64,000 nt of DNA, from positions 26,981 through 90,980 of the forward strand of contig CAKUMH010000008.1 in NCBI GenBank assembly GCA_934667625.1, in the 5' to 3' direction. The notes below the pieces were generated by a model, which saw only the letters and a program-made list of their open reading frames with translations, did no database searches and was not told where the DNA came from. Positions 17,072-25,523 of this stretch are shown here, piece after piece. How positions within the stretch are numbered: the first letter of the stretch is position 1; the number at the start of each line of letters is the position of its first letter. The position numbers and the translations under genes are program-made. This DNA comes from an uncultured Elusimicrobiales bacterium. Its GTDB lineage: Bacteria; Elusimicrobiota; Elusimicrobia; Elusimicrobiales; Elusimicrobiaceae.

Positions 17072-17844
17072 TTAGATAACGTCCACCCCAACAGCCCGCA
17101 AAAGGCGAGCATTAAAAGTTGCCTGCCCCACGACGTAAACTCCGCCATGGCTTGGGCCAAAAATCCGGTGGGATACACCAGCACCGCAAAAAACGCACAC
17201 GAAGCCACCCCCGCCAACACGCCGGAAACGGCTCCGCCCAAGTAATGTTTGCGGGCCTCGGCGGACGGATATGCCTCCACCAAAAACATAAAGGCCAAAA
17301 ACAATAGCAGAGCAAACACCACCGACACATGCAGCAGTTTTCCGCTCAGCCCCGTGTAAAACAACAGCGCGGCATGGGCCTCGCTGTAGTGCGGTGTCAG
17401 CGCGGGATATTCCGCGGCCAAATTGTCCACAAACGGACGAATGTTGTTAATCGCACGCGCGTTCAAGATGAGCTCAAAATATGCGGGCATCTTGTTTTTT
17501 CCCATCAGCAGCATGGCCTCTGCCAGCTGCGGGTTTTGCTTTTTTACTACCCCCAGCGCATCTTCCGGCGAGAAGAGCCGCACGGACGAAATATCCTCTT
17601 TTTGGTTAAGTGACTCGCCCATTTGGGAAAGGGCCGCATTGTCCGCCGGAGCATCCACGGTTAAAATCACCTTAAAGCGCTGCTCCAATTCCTGATAATA
17701 CCGTCCCAAGCGCGTGTCCGCAAACACCAACGCCTGCAGAAGCACCGCCACGCCAAACACCAATAAAAACAAACGCCGGTGCAGCCGCAGCACCTGTTTC
17801 GGTCCGGTTGCCGGATTCTTTTTTTCTGCCAAAAAATCGCTCAT
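17056..17844 (-). CDS. ftsX: FtsX-like cell-division permease
   Basis: The protein has 262 residues. TM1 (about 25-46) is followed by a ~120-residue extracytoplasmic domain containing FKVILTVDAPADNAALSQM and MPAYFELILNARAINNI, the usual layout of the FtsX ectodomain. Three further helices (about 170-192, 203-226, 237-256) carry the permease core. FtsX pairs with the ATPase FtsE to switch septal amidase activators on. No ftsE occurs in the window, so the partner must be encoded elsewhere. The start overlaps the phosphatase stop by 4 nt and the end overlaps the EnvC-like gene by 16 nt. Confidence 0.87.
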   Translation of the reverse strand: MSDFLAEKKNPATGPKQVLRLHRRLFLLVFGVAVLLQALVFADTRLGRYYQELEQRFKVILTVDAPADNAALSQMGESLNQKEDISSVRLFSPEDALGVVKKQNPQLAEAMLLMGKNKMPAYFELILNARAINNIRPFVDNLAAEYPALTPHYSEAHAALLFYTGLSGKLLHVSVVFALLLFLAFMFLVEAYPSAEARKHYLGGAVSGVLAGVASCAFFAVLVYPTGFLAQAMAEFTSWGRQLLMLAFCGLLGWTLSKWQKF

Positions 17845-19229
17845 TCTTCCTCCGTCGGGTCTTCAAACCCCAAGGCCGCCTTCATGCGGGGAAAAATTTC
17901 CGTGTTGTGGTACACGCCGGAAAAGAGTCCGTCTTCCGCGCCGTACGCCACGCCAAAAAGCGGCAGGGACGTATGCGCCGGGGTGGCCCACACAATGCCG
18001 CGGGCCTCGTCAAACTGCTTAAACAACCCGTCCAAATCCGTCGGGTTTTCAAATTGCTTGAGGTCCACCTCAAAGCCCACCGCGTCCGAGAATTTCTGCT
18101 GTAAAAATTCGGGCGTTAACTGCGCAGCAGGCAATTTTTTAAGTTCTTCTTTAAAGTTATACAAGCTGCGCTTTTGCAGCAAAAACTGGTGATAGGTTTT
18201 AAAGGAGGCATAGTCCACGTTTCCGTCGTAAAGCACCTCACCCTGGGCCGTTTTTTCCATGGCTTTTTCCTTGCCTAAATGACGGTAGGTAAAGGCGCCC
18301 AGCCCCGTGTCATGGTCGGCATTTAAATACACCAAGGTATCGCCGGACTTATCGGCATAGGCCAGCACATAGCCCAGCACCTCATCTAATACCTGCATTT
18401 CGCGAAACAGCGCCCCGGCATCGTTTCCGTGCGCCGCCCAGTCAATCTTTCCGGCCTCTACCATGAGCACAAAGCCATTCGGATTTTGGCTCAGCACTTC
18501 CACCGCCTTTTGCGTTTGTTCCAGCAGGGACGGAATCTGTGGATACTGTTCCAGCTCCACGGACATCGGGATCGCCTCCGGCGCAAACAGCCCCAGCACC
18601 TTACCGAATTTAATTTTAGACAAATCTTTTTTGTTTCCGGCAAAACGGTACCCCTGCTTTTTGGCCTGTTTCAACAAGGTTTTATTTTCTCCAGTGGAAA
18701 AATACTTAAGCCCGCCGCCCAAAATCACATCCGGCCCAAAGGCAATCATCTGCCGGGCAATGTTCATTTTTTCCTTGCGGTTTTGTGCATGGGCCGTAAA
18801 CGCCGCCGGGGTGGCGTCCGTCACATAGACATCGCTAATCACGCCCACGGACTTGCCGTTTTCACGCGCCAGTTCCAGCAAATTCTTCACTTGTGCTCCG
18901 TTGTAATCTTCTCCAATCGTACCGGGACGGGAGAATTTTCCCGTGGCCATTTGCGTGGCGGCCGAAGCGGAATCCGTCACCAAGGTATCGTACGTATTGT
19001 TAAAAAATAGCCCCCATGTTCCCCCGTTTAACATTTGCTCCAGGTGGGAGGTTTTGTCCGGGTATCCGGGCAAGTCCGCATAGCGCACGCCCTGCATAAA
19101 AAAACCCATGGTTTCCGGGCCCATGCCGTCGCCAATCACCCAAATTACATTCTTGGCGCCGGCCGCAAGCGCCGCGCTCCCCAGGCACAAACAAACTACC
19201 AAAACCGCTAGTAAACGAAAGCTCTTCAC
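17841..19229 (-). CDS. secreted alkaline phosphatase (PhoA family)
   Basis: This 462-residue protein has a signal peptide (1-22). The metal-site strand NVIWVIGDGMGPETMGFF is followed by the catalytic serine region LVTDSASAATQMATGKFS, GVISDVYVTDATPAAFTAH, the MVEAGKIDWAAHGND metal site and NADHDTG. These are the core of periplasmic alkaline phosphatases that release phosphate from monoesters. The C-terminal ~100 residues hold a helical insert before THTSLP-like motif AHTSLPLFGVAYG. It lies in the operon between glgA (9-nt gap) and ftsX (4-nt overlap). I see no Pho box, so regulation by phosphate is open. Confidence 0.9.
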   Translation of the reverse strand: MKSFRLLAVLVVCLCLGSAALAAGAKNVIWVIGDGMGPETMGFFMQGVRYADLPGYPDKTSHLEQMLNGGTWGLFFNNTYDTLVTDSASAATQMATGKFSRPGTIGEDYNGAQVKNLLELARENGKSVGVISDVYVTDATPAAFTAHAQNRKEKMNIARQMIAFGPDVILGGGLKYFSTGENKTLLKQAKKQGYRFAGNKKDLSKIKFGKVLGLFAPEAIPMSVELEQYPQIPSLLEQTQKAVEVLSQNPNGFVLMVEAGKIDWAAHGNDAGALFREMQVLDEVLGYVLAYADKSGDTLVYLNADHDTGLGAFTYRHLGKEKAMEKTAQGEVLYDGNVDYASFKTYHQFLLQKRSLYNFKEELKKLPAAQLTPEFLQQKFSDAVGFEVDLKQFENPTDLDGLFKQFDEARGIVWATPAHTSLPLFGVAYGAEDGLFSGVYHNTEIFPRMKAALGFEDPTEEE

Positions 19230-19238
19230 CCTTCACTC

Positions 19239-20690
19239 CTAAATGACCGTTTTCCGGTACAATTCCAAATAGGCCTGCGCGGATTTATCCCACGAAAGGT
19301 CCTGACGCATGGCGTTTCTCACCAAGCGCGTCCACGTCGGGCGGTCATTTGTAAACAAGTTAATGGCCTGCTCCAGCGTCTGCAAAATTCCCTTTTCATT
19401 GAAGGTTTCAATAAAAAATCCCGTTGCCGTCTCTTCGTTTCCTGGGCGGTACCCACGCACCGTATCCACCAGCCCCCCCACCTTAGAAACCACCGGCAGC
19501 GCGCCGTATTTCATTGCAATTAACTGAGAGAGACCGCACGGTTCAAACCGGGACGGCATCAAAAAGATATCCGCTCCCGCGTAAATGCGGTGCGCCAAAT
19601 CTTCATCCAAACGCCCGTTGTAGCTGACGGAGGCGGGATTGTTGCGCGCCAAACTTTGGTAGGCCTTTTCCAGCATGGGGTCGCCCATGCCCAGCACCAC
19701 AAATTGCACGCGGTCCTTTAACCGTTCAATCAAATTGACCACAATATCCAGTCCCTTTTGGTAATCCAACCGGGACACAATACCGATAAGCGGCTTATCG
19801 GGGTCCTGCGTCAGCTTACATTGTTGCTGCAAGGCCAGCTTAGCCGCCAATTTTCCCTTGACCACTTCCGCCGTGTCGTACCCAATCGGCAAAACGGGGT
19901 CAATTTCCGGGTCCCACACTTCGGTATCAATGCCGTTTACAATGCCGCAAAAATGCTGGCTGCGGTAACGCAGCAGGCCTTCTAATCCAAACCCCATGGC
20001 GGGGTCCGTCTGCACCTCGCGGGCATAGTTGGGACTGACGGTATTAATGTTATCGGCAAAGACAATCCCACTCTTTAAAAAGCTGATTCCGCCGTAATAC
20101 TCAAATTTGTCAGGCGTATAGTCCACCGGATGGAAACCGGCCTTGCGGAAGGTGGAATACGAATAGTGCCCCTGGTAGGCAATGTTGTGAATGGTGTAAA
20201 GGCTGCGGGTGCGCGTGTAAAACGCGTCCAATTTATAAACGGTTTTTAAATAGGCCGGAATCAGCCCCGTCTGCCAATCGTGGCAATGGATGAGGTCCGG
20301 GCGGAAACCGATAAACTTGCATCCTTCCAGCACGGCCCGGTTAAAGAGGATAAACCGCTCGTCGTTATCGGGGTATTCGCCGTCCTTGGTACGGTAGAGG
20401 CCGGGGCGGTCAAAGTATTTGCGGTTTCCCACAAAAAACACCAAGACATTACCCCAATTAATATAAGAAAGGGACACCTGTTCAATGCGGTCCCCAATCG
20501 GGATGAGATACACACCGGGCACTACCTTTAAAGAGGATACCCGCACAATATTGCGGTAGTGCGGCAGGAACAACAGCACCTTATTTCCCCGGCGGGCCGA
20601 AAACTGCTGGCACAGGGCGCCCACTACATCGGCCAAACCTCCTGTCTTGCAAAACGGAAACGCCTCACTGGCAGCTAACACAATGTTCAT
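19239..20690 (-). CDS. glgA: glycogen synthase (ADP-glucose type)
   Basis: The protein has 483 residues, the normal GT5 glycogen synthase length. The N-terminal AASEAFPFCKTGGLADVVGAL carries the KTGGL substrate motif. Further family stretches are DLIHCHDWQTGLIPAYL, the IVSRLDYQKGLDI linker of the second Rossmann domain and the sugar-nucleotide site PSRFEPCGLSQLIAMKYGA. It elongates alpha-1,4-glucan from ADP-glucose in the cytoplasm. Together with the DPE2-like MalQ elsewhere in the window it indicates glycogen or maltodextrin storage. It is 2 nt downstream of scpB, so it is expressed with chromosome-segregation genes. Confidence 0.96.
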   Translation of the reverse strand: MNIVLAASEAFPFCKTGGLADVVGALCQQFSARRGNKVLLFLPHYRNIVRVSSLKVVPGVYLIPIGDRIEQVSLSYINWGNVLVFFVGNRKYFDRPGLYRTKDGEYPDNDERFILFNRAVLEGCKFIGFRPDLIHCHDWQTGLIPAYLKTVYKLDAFYTRTRSLYTIHNIAYQGHYSYSTFRKAGFHPVDYTPDKFEYYGGISFLKSGIVFADNINTVSPNYAREVQTDPAMGFGLEGLLRYRSQHFCGIVNGIDTEVWDPEIDPVLPIGYDTAEVVKGKLAAKLALQQQCKLTQDPDKPLIGIVSRLDYQKGLDIVVNLIERLKDRVQFVVLGMGDPMLEKAYQSLARNNPASVSYNGRLDEDLAHRIYAGADIFLMPSRFEPCGLSQLIAMKYGALPVVSKVGGLVDTVRGYRPGNEETATGFFIETFNEKGILQTLEQAINLFTNDRPTWTRLVRNAMRQDLSWDKSAQAYLELYRKTVI

Positions 20691-20692
20691 CG

Positions 20693-21709
20693 TTATTTTT
20701 CCTCCCGGGATAAATCTTCATTTGCGACTGGAGCGGACGTTTCCTGCGCGGAAGGCTCCCCGTCCGATGCGGCGCCTCGCGGCGGCTCTTGTGCCGGTCC
20801 ATTCTCCTGTGCCTTTTGTTCCGCCGCGGCGGCCATTAAAGCGTCCGGCGTGGCGTCCTGCGTAAAAATATCCCCGCGGTTGTAGCTGTTGCGCGTAAAA
20901 AACGGATCGGACGACGAGGCCAACGCCTCCAATTTTTCCCGCCCCTCCAGCTCGTCTAACGGGATAATCGCCGGTTCCGCCAGCGGCGGCAGGGGTTCCC
21001 CAAACGGCAGTTCCTCCTGTTTTTCGCGCAGGGCCTTAGCGGCAAATTCCTGCAAGTCCGGCAGTTCGGAAATTTTATTAAGCCCAAAAATACGCAAAAA
21101 TTCATCAGTGGTGCCGTACACCATCGGTCGGCCGACCGTGTCTTTTTTGCCCACCACGCGCACCAGTCCCCGCTCTAACAAACGCTCCAGCGGGCCGGCC
21201 ACATCCACGCCGCGGATGGCTTCCATTTCCGCGCGGGTAAGCGGCTGCTTGTAGGCAATAATTGCCAAGGTTTCCAAGGCCGCATTAGAAAGTTTGGTAG
21301 TCATTTTTTCGTTGTACAAACGGCGCACCCAACGGCCATATTCGGGCTTGGTGGACATTTGGAAACCGCCGCCCACTTCCACCACCTGTACGGCGCTGTT
21401 ACGGCGGACGTAATCGTCCTGGATTTCCAAAATCATTTCGCGCACCCGCCGCGCATCTACCCCGTCAATCACGTCGGCAATGCGGCTGGGTTTAAGCGGC
21501 CGGTCCGTAATAAACAAAAGGGTCTCCACAATTTGTTTAAATTCGCTCGTGGGCACCAGCTCAAAGGGAACCTCATCCGCCGGTTGCGGCTTGGGAGCCG
21601 CGGTGGTTTCAGCGGCGGCAGAGGTAGGCGCAGCCGCCTCAGCGGAAGCGGCCGGTATAGGTTCTGCCGGGCTGGGTACTTGTGATAAATTTTCTTCTTC
21701 GGTCTGCAT
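20693..21709 (-). CDS. scpB: segregation and condensation protein B
   Basis: The product has 338 residues. The ScpB double winged-helix core is residues ~50-215 (FKQIVETLLFITDRPLKPS, TLAIIAYKQPLTRAEMEAIRGVDV and YGTTDEFLRIFGL). It is flanked by a ~45-residue Ala/Pro-rich N-terminal extension and a ~110-residue acidic, disordered C-terminal extension; typical ScpB is ~190 residues. It acts with ScpA and SMC in chromosome compaction. GGAGG precedes the ATG. The gene starts 15 nt after scpA, the usual arrangement. Confidence 0.95.
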   Translation of the reverse strand: MQTEEENLSQVPSPAEPIPAASAEAAAPTSAAAETTAAPKPQPADEVPFELVPTSEFKQIVETLLFITDRPLKPSRIADVIDGVDARRVREMILEIQDDYVRRNSAVQVVEVGGGFQMSTKPEYGRWVRRLYNEKMTTKLSNAALETLAIIAYKQPLTRAEMEAIRGVDVAGPLERLLERGLVRVVGKKDTVGRPMVYGTTDEFLRIFGLNKISELPDLQEFAAKALREKQEELPFGEPLPPLAEPAIIPLDELEGREKLEALASSSDPFFTRNSYNRGDIFTQDATPDALMAAAAEQKAQENGPAQEPPRGAASDGEPSAQETSAPVANEDLSREEK

Positions 21710-21724
21710 ACGTCCTCCGGGCGG

Positions 21725-22486
21725 CTAATTAGCGTCGCCGTGCATCAGGGTTTTAAAATCTTTATCTTTATTTTCAGGATTTAAATAAATGCGGATTTGC
21801 CCCAGTTTTTCGTCTTGGCGCGCAATCAATTTTTTAATCTTCATCAGTTCCAAAAGCGCCATAAAGCAGGTAATCACGCCGCGCTTTTTGGTCTCCCCCA
21901 CAAAGATGTCATCCAAGAGCACCCATTCGCGGTTTTTAAACATATTCACCACCTTTTCCATCTTCATTTCAATGGGGAACTCCTCCACCTTTAGCAGCTC
22001 AATGCGTTTGCGTTCGTCCAACCGTTCAAAGGCCCGCTTTACCGCGCTGAGCAGGTCAAACATTTGCAGGTTAATCACCTTTTCGCCGTCGTCAAAAATT
22101 GGCGCGGAGCGGTAAAAATTATCTTTGTTTTCTTCAAATTTCTTTTCTAAAAATTTGCTGGCTTCCTTATATTTTTGATACTCCACCAGCTTGGCAATCA
22201 GTTCCTTGACGGGGTTGGGCCCTTCGTCCTCCGTGGTGGGAGCCTGGGAAGGCAGGAGCGTCTTGGCCTTGATTTGCATGAGCGTGCTGGCCATGACCAA
22301 AAATTCTCCGGCCACTTCCAGGTTCAGCTCCTTCATCACGTTTAAATAGTCCAGGTACTGCTGCGTGATTTCGGCAATGTTAATGTCGCAAATATCCAAG
22401 TTGTCTTTTTTGATCAGGTGCAGCAACAGGTCCATCGGGCCTTCAAAAACATTGATGTGCACATTAATCGGCGCGGGTGAAATCAT
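21725..22486 (-). CDS. scpA: segregation and condensation protein A
   Basis: The kleisin subunit ScpA has 253 residues from ATG at 22486, chosen because AAGGA lies 6 nt upstream; an upstream TTG at 22513 lacks a ribosome site. The N-terminal FEGPMDLLLHLIKKDNLDICDINIAEIT motif and FLVMASTLMQIKAKTLLP are characteristic and bind the SMC neck. The C-terminal winged helix (with VITCFMALLELMKIKKLIA) binds the SMC head. It forms the condensin ring with ScpB and SMC. Length is normal. Confidence 0.95.
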   Translation of the reverse strand: MISPAPINVHINVFEGPMDLLLHLIKKDNLDICDINIAEITQQYLDYLNVMKELNLEVAGEFLVMASTLMQIKAKTLLPSQAPTTEDEGPNPVKELIAKLVEYQKYKEASKFLEKKFEENKDNFYRSAPIFDDGEKVINLQMFDLLSAVKRAFERLDERKRIELLKVEEFPIEMKMEKVVNMFKNREWVLLDDIFVGETKKRGVITCFMALLELMKIKKLIARQDEKLGQIRIYLNPENKDKDFKTLMHGDAN

Positions 22487-22535
22487 TTCCAATCCTTCGG
22501 CGGTGTAACGCAACCTGCGCCCCGCCGCACCATTT

Positions 22536-23180
22536 CTACATTAAAATTTTTCCAAACAGCCCCACTATTAGCTGCGTGGGCGGCCAAATCAAATACTTCA
22601 CGGCTCCCGTCACAATTAGCAACAGCACCACCCACATACCAAAGCGCGCGCAAAACAAGTCGTACCTAAGTGCCGCGCGCACCGGCAAAAGCGCGGTGAC
22701 AATGCGCCCGCCGTCCAGCGGGGAAATGGGAAGCAAATTAAAAATGGCCAAAAAAACGTTAATAAACATACCGTACTGCAAAAAGGTAAAGGCCTGGCGC
22801 AAGGTCTCTAGCGAAAAGGAATGCTGCATCAACAGCAGTATCTTCATCACCAGCACAAACACGCCGGCCAACAGCAAATTCACCGCCGGGCCCGCCAACG
22901 CCACCTTGCCCATATCCCGCCGGGGCGAAGGCAGCCGCATGGGGTTCACGGGCACGGGTTTCGCCCAGCCGAAAAGCGGCAGTCCCGTCACGTAGCACAA
23001 GGCCGGCACGAGTAACGTGCCCACCGGGTCCACGTGGTGGATTGGGTTTAGCGTCAAACGTCCGCTTAAGTAAGCGGTATCATCTCCCAAGCGGTAAGCC
23101 GCCAGTCCGTGTGCAAACTCGTGCAGCACAATGGAAAAAAATAAAATCGGAATAAATACAATGACTTCCATATGTATCAT
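22536..23180 (-). CDS. site-2-type membrane metalloprotease (M50 family)
   Basis: The 214-residue protein has several membrane helices. The zinc motif is HEFAH near residue 20 and the third ligand lies in NLLPISPLDGGRI (~150), both features of M50B peptidases; there is no PDZ or CBS domain. Members cleave substrates within the membrane, but the substrate here is unknown. Upstream there is no ribosome site; a -10-like TAAAAT ends 7 nt before the ATG of codon 4 (23171), so a leaderless start there, three residues shorter, is plausible. It is the first gene of the scpA-to-GGDEF operon. Confidence 0.85.
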   Translation of the reverse strand: MIHMEVIVFIPILFFSIVLHEFAHGLAAYRLGDDTAYLSGRLTLNPIHHVDPVGTLLVPALCYVTGLPLFGWAKPVPVNPMRLPSPRRDMGKVALAGPAVNLLLAGVFVLVMKILLLMQHSFSLETLRQAFTFLQYGMFINVFLAIFNLLPISPLDGGRIVTALLPVRAALRYDLFCARFGMWVVLLLIVTGAVKYLIWPPTQLIVGLFGKILM

Positions 23181-23230
23181 TTTACTAATTTATCCCCGCT
23201 CCTGCACGCGCGGAAGGGGACAAAAAAACC

Positions 23231-23257
23231 GCCTTTTTTAAGGAAATTAAAAAAGGC
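23231..23257 (-). terminator. AT-rich hairpin with T-run (minus strand)
   Basis: GCCTTTTTT pairs perfectly with AAAAAAGGC across a 9-nt loop, and on the minus strand GGTTTTTTT follows. It has intrinsic-terminator form, but it lies upstream of the M50 protease gene and downstream of an already adequate terminator, so it may end a small transcript made from the gap. Confidence 0.5.
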
Positions 23258-23332
23258 TTGAAAAATTAATTTAAATTAGTTATACTAAATTAACCCGAAT
23301 TAATAAAAAACGGGTTCTCAAAGAAAGCAAAC

Positions 23333-23409
23333 AAAAAACAAGCCAAAGGCGGCACACCCTTGGCTTGCTCCTAGGAATCAAGCGGCCGGCTGTGTTACAG
23401 TCGGCCGCT
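23333..23409 (-). terminator. double hairpin terminator of the CCA-adding enzyme gene
   Basis: On the minus strand a GC-rich hairpin (23381-23409, AGCGGCCG arms) is followed by AAGCCAAGGG/CCTTTGGCTT (23340-23366) and a run of six T. The second hairpin is a textbook Rho-independent terminator. The remainder of the gap down to 23181 is AT-rich and shows a further AACCCG/CGGGTT hairpin near 23293-23316. Confidence 0.75.
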
Positions 23410-23432
23410 CCTTTTCCAAAACGGCTGCACGC

Positions 23433-24557
23433 TTATATGGTCTGCAACAGGGCCTGTGCCTCTTCGCGCGTTTTCACTTCGCCGTTCCACTGCGCTTTAC
23501 GCACGCGGTCCAGCGCGCCCGAAATTTTCCGCCCGGCCAAACCAAAATCCTTCAGCTCCCGGCCACGAATCACACACGGCTCCAACGCCAGCGGGCTTAG
23601 CCCGGGCAGCACCGCGCGCAAAATTTCCTTCTGCAGCGGAGAAAGCCCCGTCAGCGGGCTCATCTTCTCCTGCGTCACGCGCCACGCGCCAAAAATCTCC
23701 TGCGAAAAGTCCTTCGGCAAATGCAAGCTGCGCAAAAAAGTCTCCCCGCTGGACCCCAACAAGCACACCAAAATGCCCGTCCGCTCCACCACATCCTCAC
23801 TGCGCAGCAGCGCATCGTTCCAGACAAGTCCCGGCCAGACAAACTTCAGCAAATCGTACTTTTCCATCAGCGCAAACATTTCTTTAATGCGCTTTTCTTT
23901 GAGCACCTTTAAAAATTCGCGGCAGAAACGCTCCCGTGTCAGTAGCAACGGGTATTCCTCCTTTACTGCCTCGCGTAAGAGGCGCTCCGTCTTGGGGGCA
24001 ATCCTCCACCCAAACCGCCCGGCAAAGCGGGCAGCGCGGTACATGCGGGTGGGGTCGTCTAAAAAACTTTTGTCGTGTAAAATGCGAATCACGCCCGCAT
24101 CAATATCCTTTTGGGCGCCAAACGGGTCCTGCGTTTTGCCAAAGGTTTCGGGCAAAATAGAAAAGCACCACGCATTGGTGGTAAAATCGCGGCGGAATAA
24201 ATCGTCCTTAATATCTGGGGAAAACTCCACCTCCGGCAGAGAACCGGGATACGGATACGACTCTTTACGCGTGCGCACCATATCAAACTTAAGCCCGTCC
24301 GCCATGTTGACGCGGAACGTGCCAAACTGCGAAAATTTCCGCTTTCCTCCCCCCCAGTGCTTCACGCAAAATCCGGCCACGGATTCCTGGTTGCCGCTAA
24401 ACGCCAAGTCAATATCCAAGGTATCGCGGTGCAGATAAAAATCGCGCACGGCACCGCCCACCACCCAAGCCTTGAGTCCTAATTTTTTGGCATACAAGCC
24501 GACGGAATAAAGCTGTTCTTTGTATTTACGGGGTATTGAAAGCGTTTTCTGCGTCAT
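23433..24557 (-). CDS. CCA-adding enzyme / poly(A) polymerase family nucleotidyltransferase
   Basis: This 374-residue class II nucleotidyltransferase has the flexible-loop motif VVGGAVRDFYLHRDTLDIDLAFSG with the two catalytic aspartates, then RRDFTTNAW, FLDDPTRMYRAARFAGRFGW and ERFCREFLKVL of the RNA-binding helices. No HD domain is present. It adds or repairs the tRNA 3' CCA; the three tRNA genes in this window lack an encoded CCA, so the enzyme is needed. Its end is marked by a strong terminator; its start overlaps the CpXC gene by 4 nt. Confidence 0.9.
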   Translation of the reverse strand: MTQKTLSIPRKYKEQLYSVGLYAKKLGLKAWVVGGAVRDFYLHRDTLDIDLAFSGNQESVAGFCVKHWGGGKRKFSQFGTFRVNMADGLKFDMVRTRKESYPYPGSLPEVEFSPDIKDDLFRRDFTTNAWCFSILPETFGKTQDPFGAQKDIDAGVIRILHDKSFLDDPTRMYRAARFAGRFGWRIAPKTERLLREAVKEEYPLLLTRERFCREFLKVLKEKRIKEMFALMEKYDLLKFVWPGLVWNDALLRSEDVVERTGILVCLLGSSGETFLRSLHLPKDFSQEIFGAWRVTQEKMSPLTGLSPLQKEILRAVLPGLSPLALEPCVIRGRELKDFGLAGRKISGALDRVRKAQWNGEVKTREEAQALLQTI

Positions 24558-25195
24558 AGGATTAACGGCGGATTGGCCCCCTCCTCACTCATTCGGTCCA
24601 TAAAGTTACGCAAAAGCTCGCTTTTAAGTCCGCTTTTGAGCACTTTACTCGCGGCAACCGCATATTCGTTTGCCGTTTCGTCTTTGGACGGGGCCGGAAC
24701 GTAGAAAGGAAAATGATGTTCCCGTGCGTAAGACGGTTTCAAACGCGCCACGCGAAACCCCTGCGCGGCCGTGGCGGCGGCAATCGCTTCCGACTCAAAC
24801 GACGCGGTCTCCTCCGCCTGTAAAATATTCTTGAGCGCCTCCAACCCAAACACAGACACGGGCGGATAATCCATTTTGAGCTGTTTTAAAAGGGTGTTTT
24901 TAATCAGCCGGTAATCCTCCTGCATGCGTTTGGCCAGTTCTGGCTCGCGTTCGCGGTCCTTCTCGGAAAACACAAACACCAACAGTTCGGCCGGGGCGTC
25001 AAAATAAATCAGTTCTCCGTCGTGATGAAAGAAAGTGCCGCATTCCGGGCACTTTACTAAATTGAGCTCTCCGCCCATAATGGCGGATTTCAAATCGGGA
25101 TCTTGGTCACCGCTGACCAAAGACCAGTACTCCACATCAAAGGGTTCGCAATGGTTGGGGCAATGTGCGGCTGCCTCGTTTTTAATAGATTTCAT
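24554..25195 (-). CDS. CpXC-domain protein
   Basis: The product has 213 residues from ATG at 25195 (an upstream GTG at 25234 would add 13 unlikely residues). The N-terminal CPNHCEPFDVEYWSLVSG and the later LVKCPECGTFFHHDGELIY give paired Cys motifs that resemble the CpXC domain, a presumed zinc-binding module of unknown function. The remaining ~130 residues have no motif I recognise. A TGCTACATT box ends 8 nt before the start, so the mRNA may have almost no leader. It is cotranscribed with the CCA enzyme by a 4-nt overlap. Confidence 0.72.
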   Translation of the reverse strand: MKSIKNEAAAHCPNHCEPFDVEYWSLVSGDQDPDLKSAIMGGELNLVKCPECGTFFHHDGELIYFDAPAELLVFVFSEKDREREPELAKRMQEDYRLIKNTLLKQLKMDYPPVSVFGLEALKNILQAEETASFESEAIAAATAAQGFRVARLKPSYAREHHFPFYVPAPSKDETANEYAVAASKVLKSGLKSELLRNFMDRMSEEGANPPLIL

Positions 25196-25292
25196 ACTAC
25201 ATATAATGTAGCATAAAATCGGGAGGCGGTTCACAAAAGGGGTCTGCTAAAAAGGGTTAGTTTCGCCCGCGCCGTAGCGTGGCGGCAAAGTT

Positions 25293-25301
25293 TGCTACAA
25301 T
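25293..25301 (+). promoter_or_regulatory. extended -10 promoter of tRNA-Arg(TCG)
   Basis: TGCTACAAT ends 9 nt before the tRNA 5' end. The TGn extension matches other promoters in this window, and no clear -35 box is visible. Confidence 0.55.
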
Positions 25302-25310
25302 ATAAATGTT

Positions 25311-25383
25311 GCCCCGTTAGCTCAACTGGATAGAGTACCGGTCTTCGGAACCGGTGATACGAGTTCAAATCTCGTGCGGGGCA
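25311..25383 (+). tRNA. tRNA-Arg (anticodon TCG)
   Basis: The 73-nt cloverleaf has acceptor GCCCCGT pairing with GCGGGGC plus discriminator A, D stem GCTC/GAGT, and anticodon stem CCGGT/ACCGG around loop CTTCGGA (U33, anticodon TCG). The T arm is GAGTTCAAATCTC-like with the TTCAAAT loop. CCA is not encoded. It lies between the divergent CpXC and yebC genes. Confidence 0.93.
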
Positions 25384-25480
25384 AATTTTTTCTTACTAAA
25401 ACGGTTTGCTTCGTTGTTGCTCGTCCGGTCGGACAACTCCTCGCTCCCGCTCGGCCCCATATTCCACCCTACAAAAAATT

Positions 25481-25489
25481 TGCTAAAAT
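25481..25489 (+). promoter_or_regulatory. extended -10 promoter of yebC
   Basis: TGCTAAAAT lies 34 nt before the yebC ATG, with AAGGAG in between. It fits the TGnTAAAAT pattern seen at ruvA and tgt. Confidence 0.55.
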
Positions 25490-25523
25490 AAAGGTATCTT
25501 AATTTGCAGTAAGGAGTATACCT

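Noticed and set aside
25311..25383. Reading this tRNA as Glu (TTC)
   Set aside because: With the 7-nt loop CTTCGGA, U33 places the anticodon at TCG; TTC would need a shifted stem.
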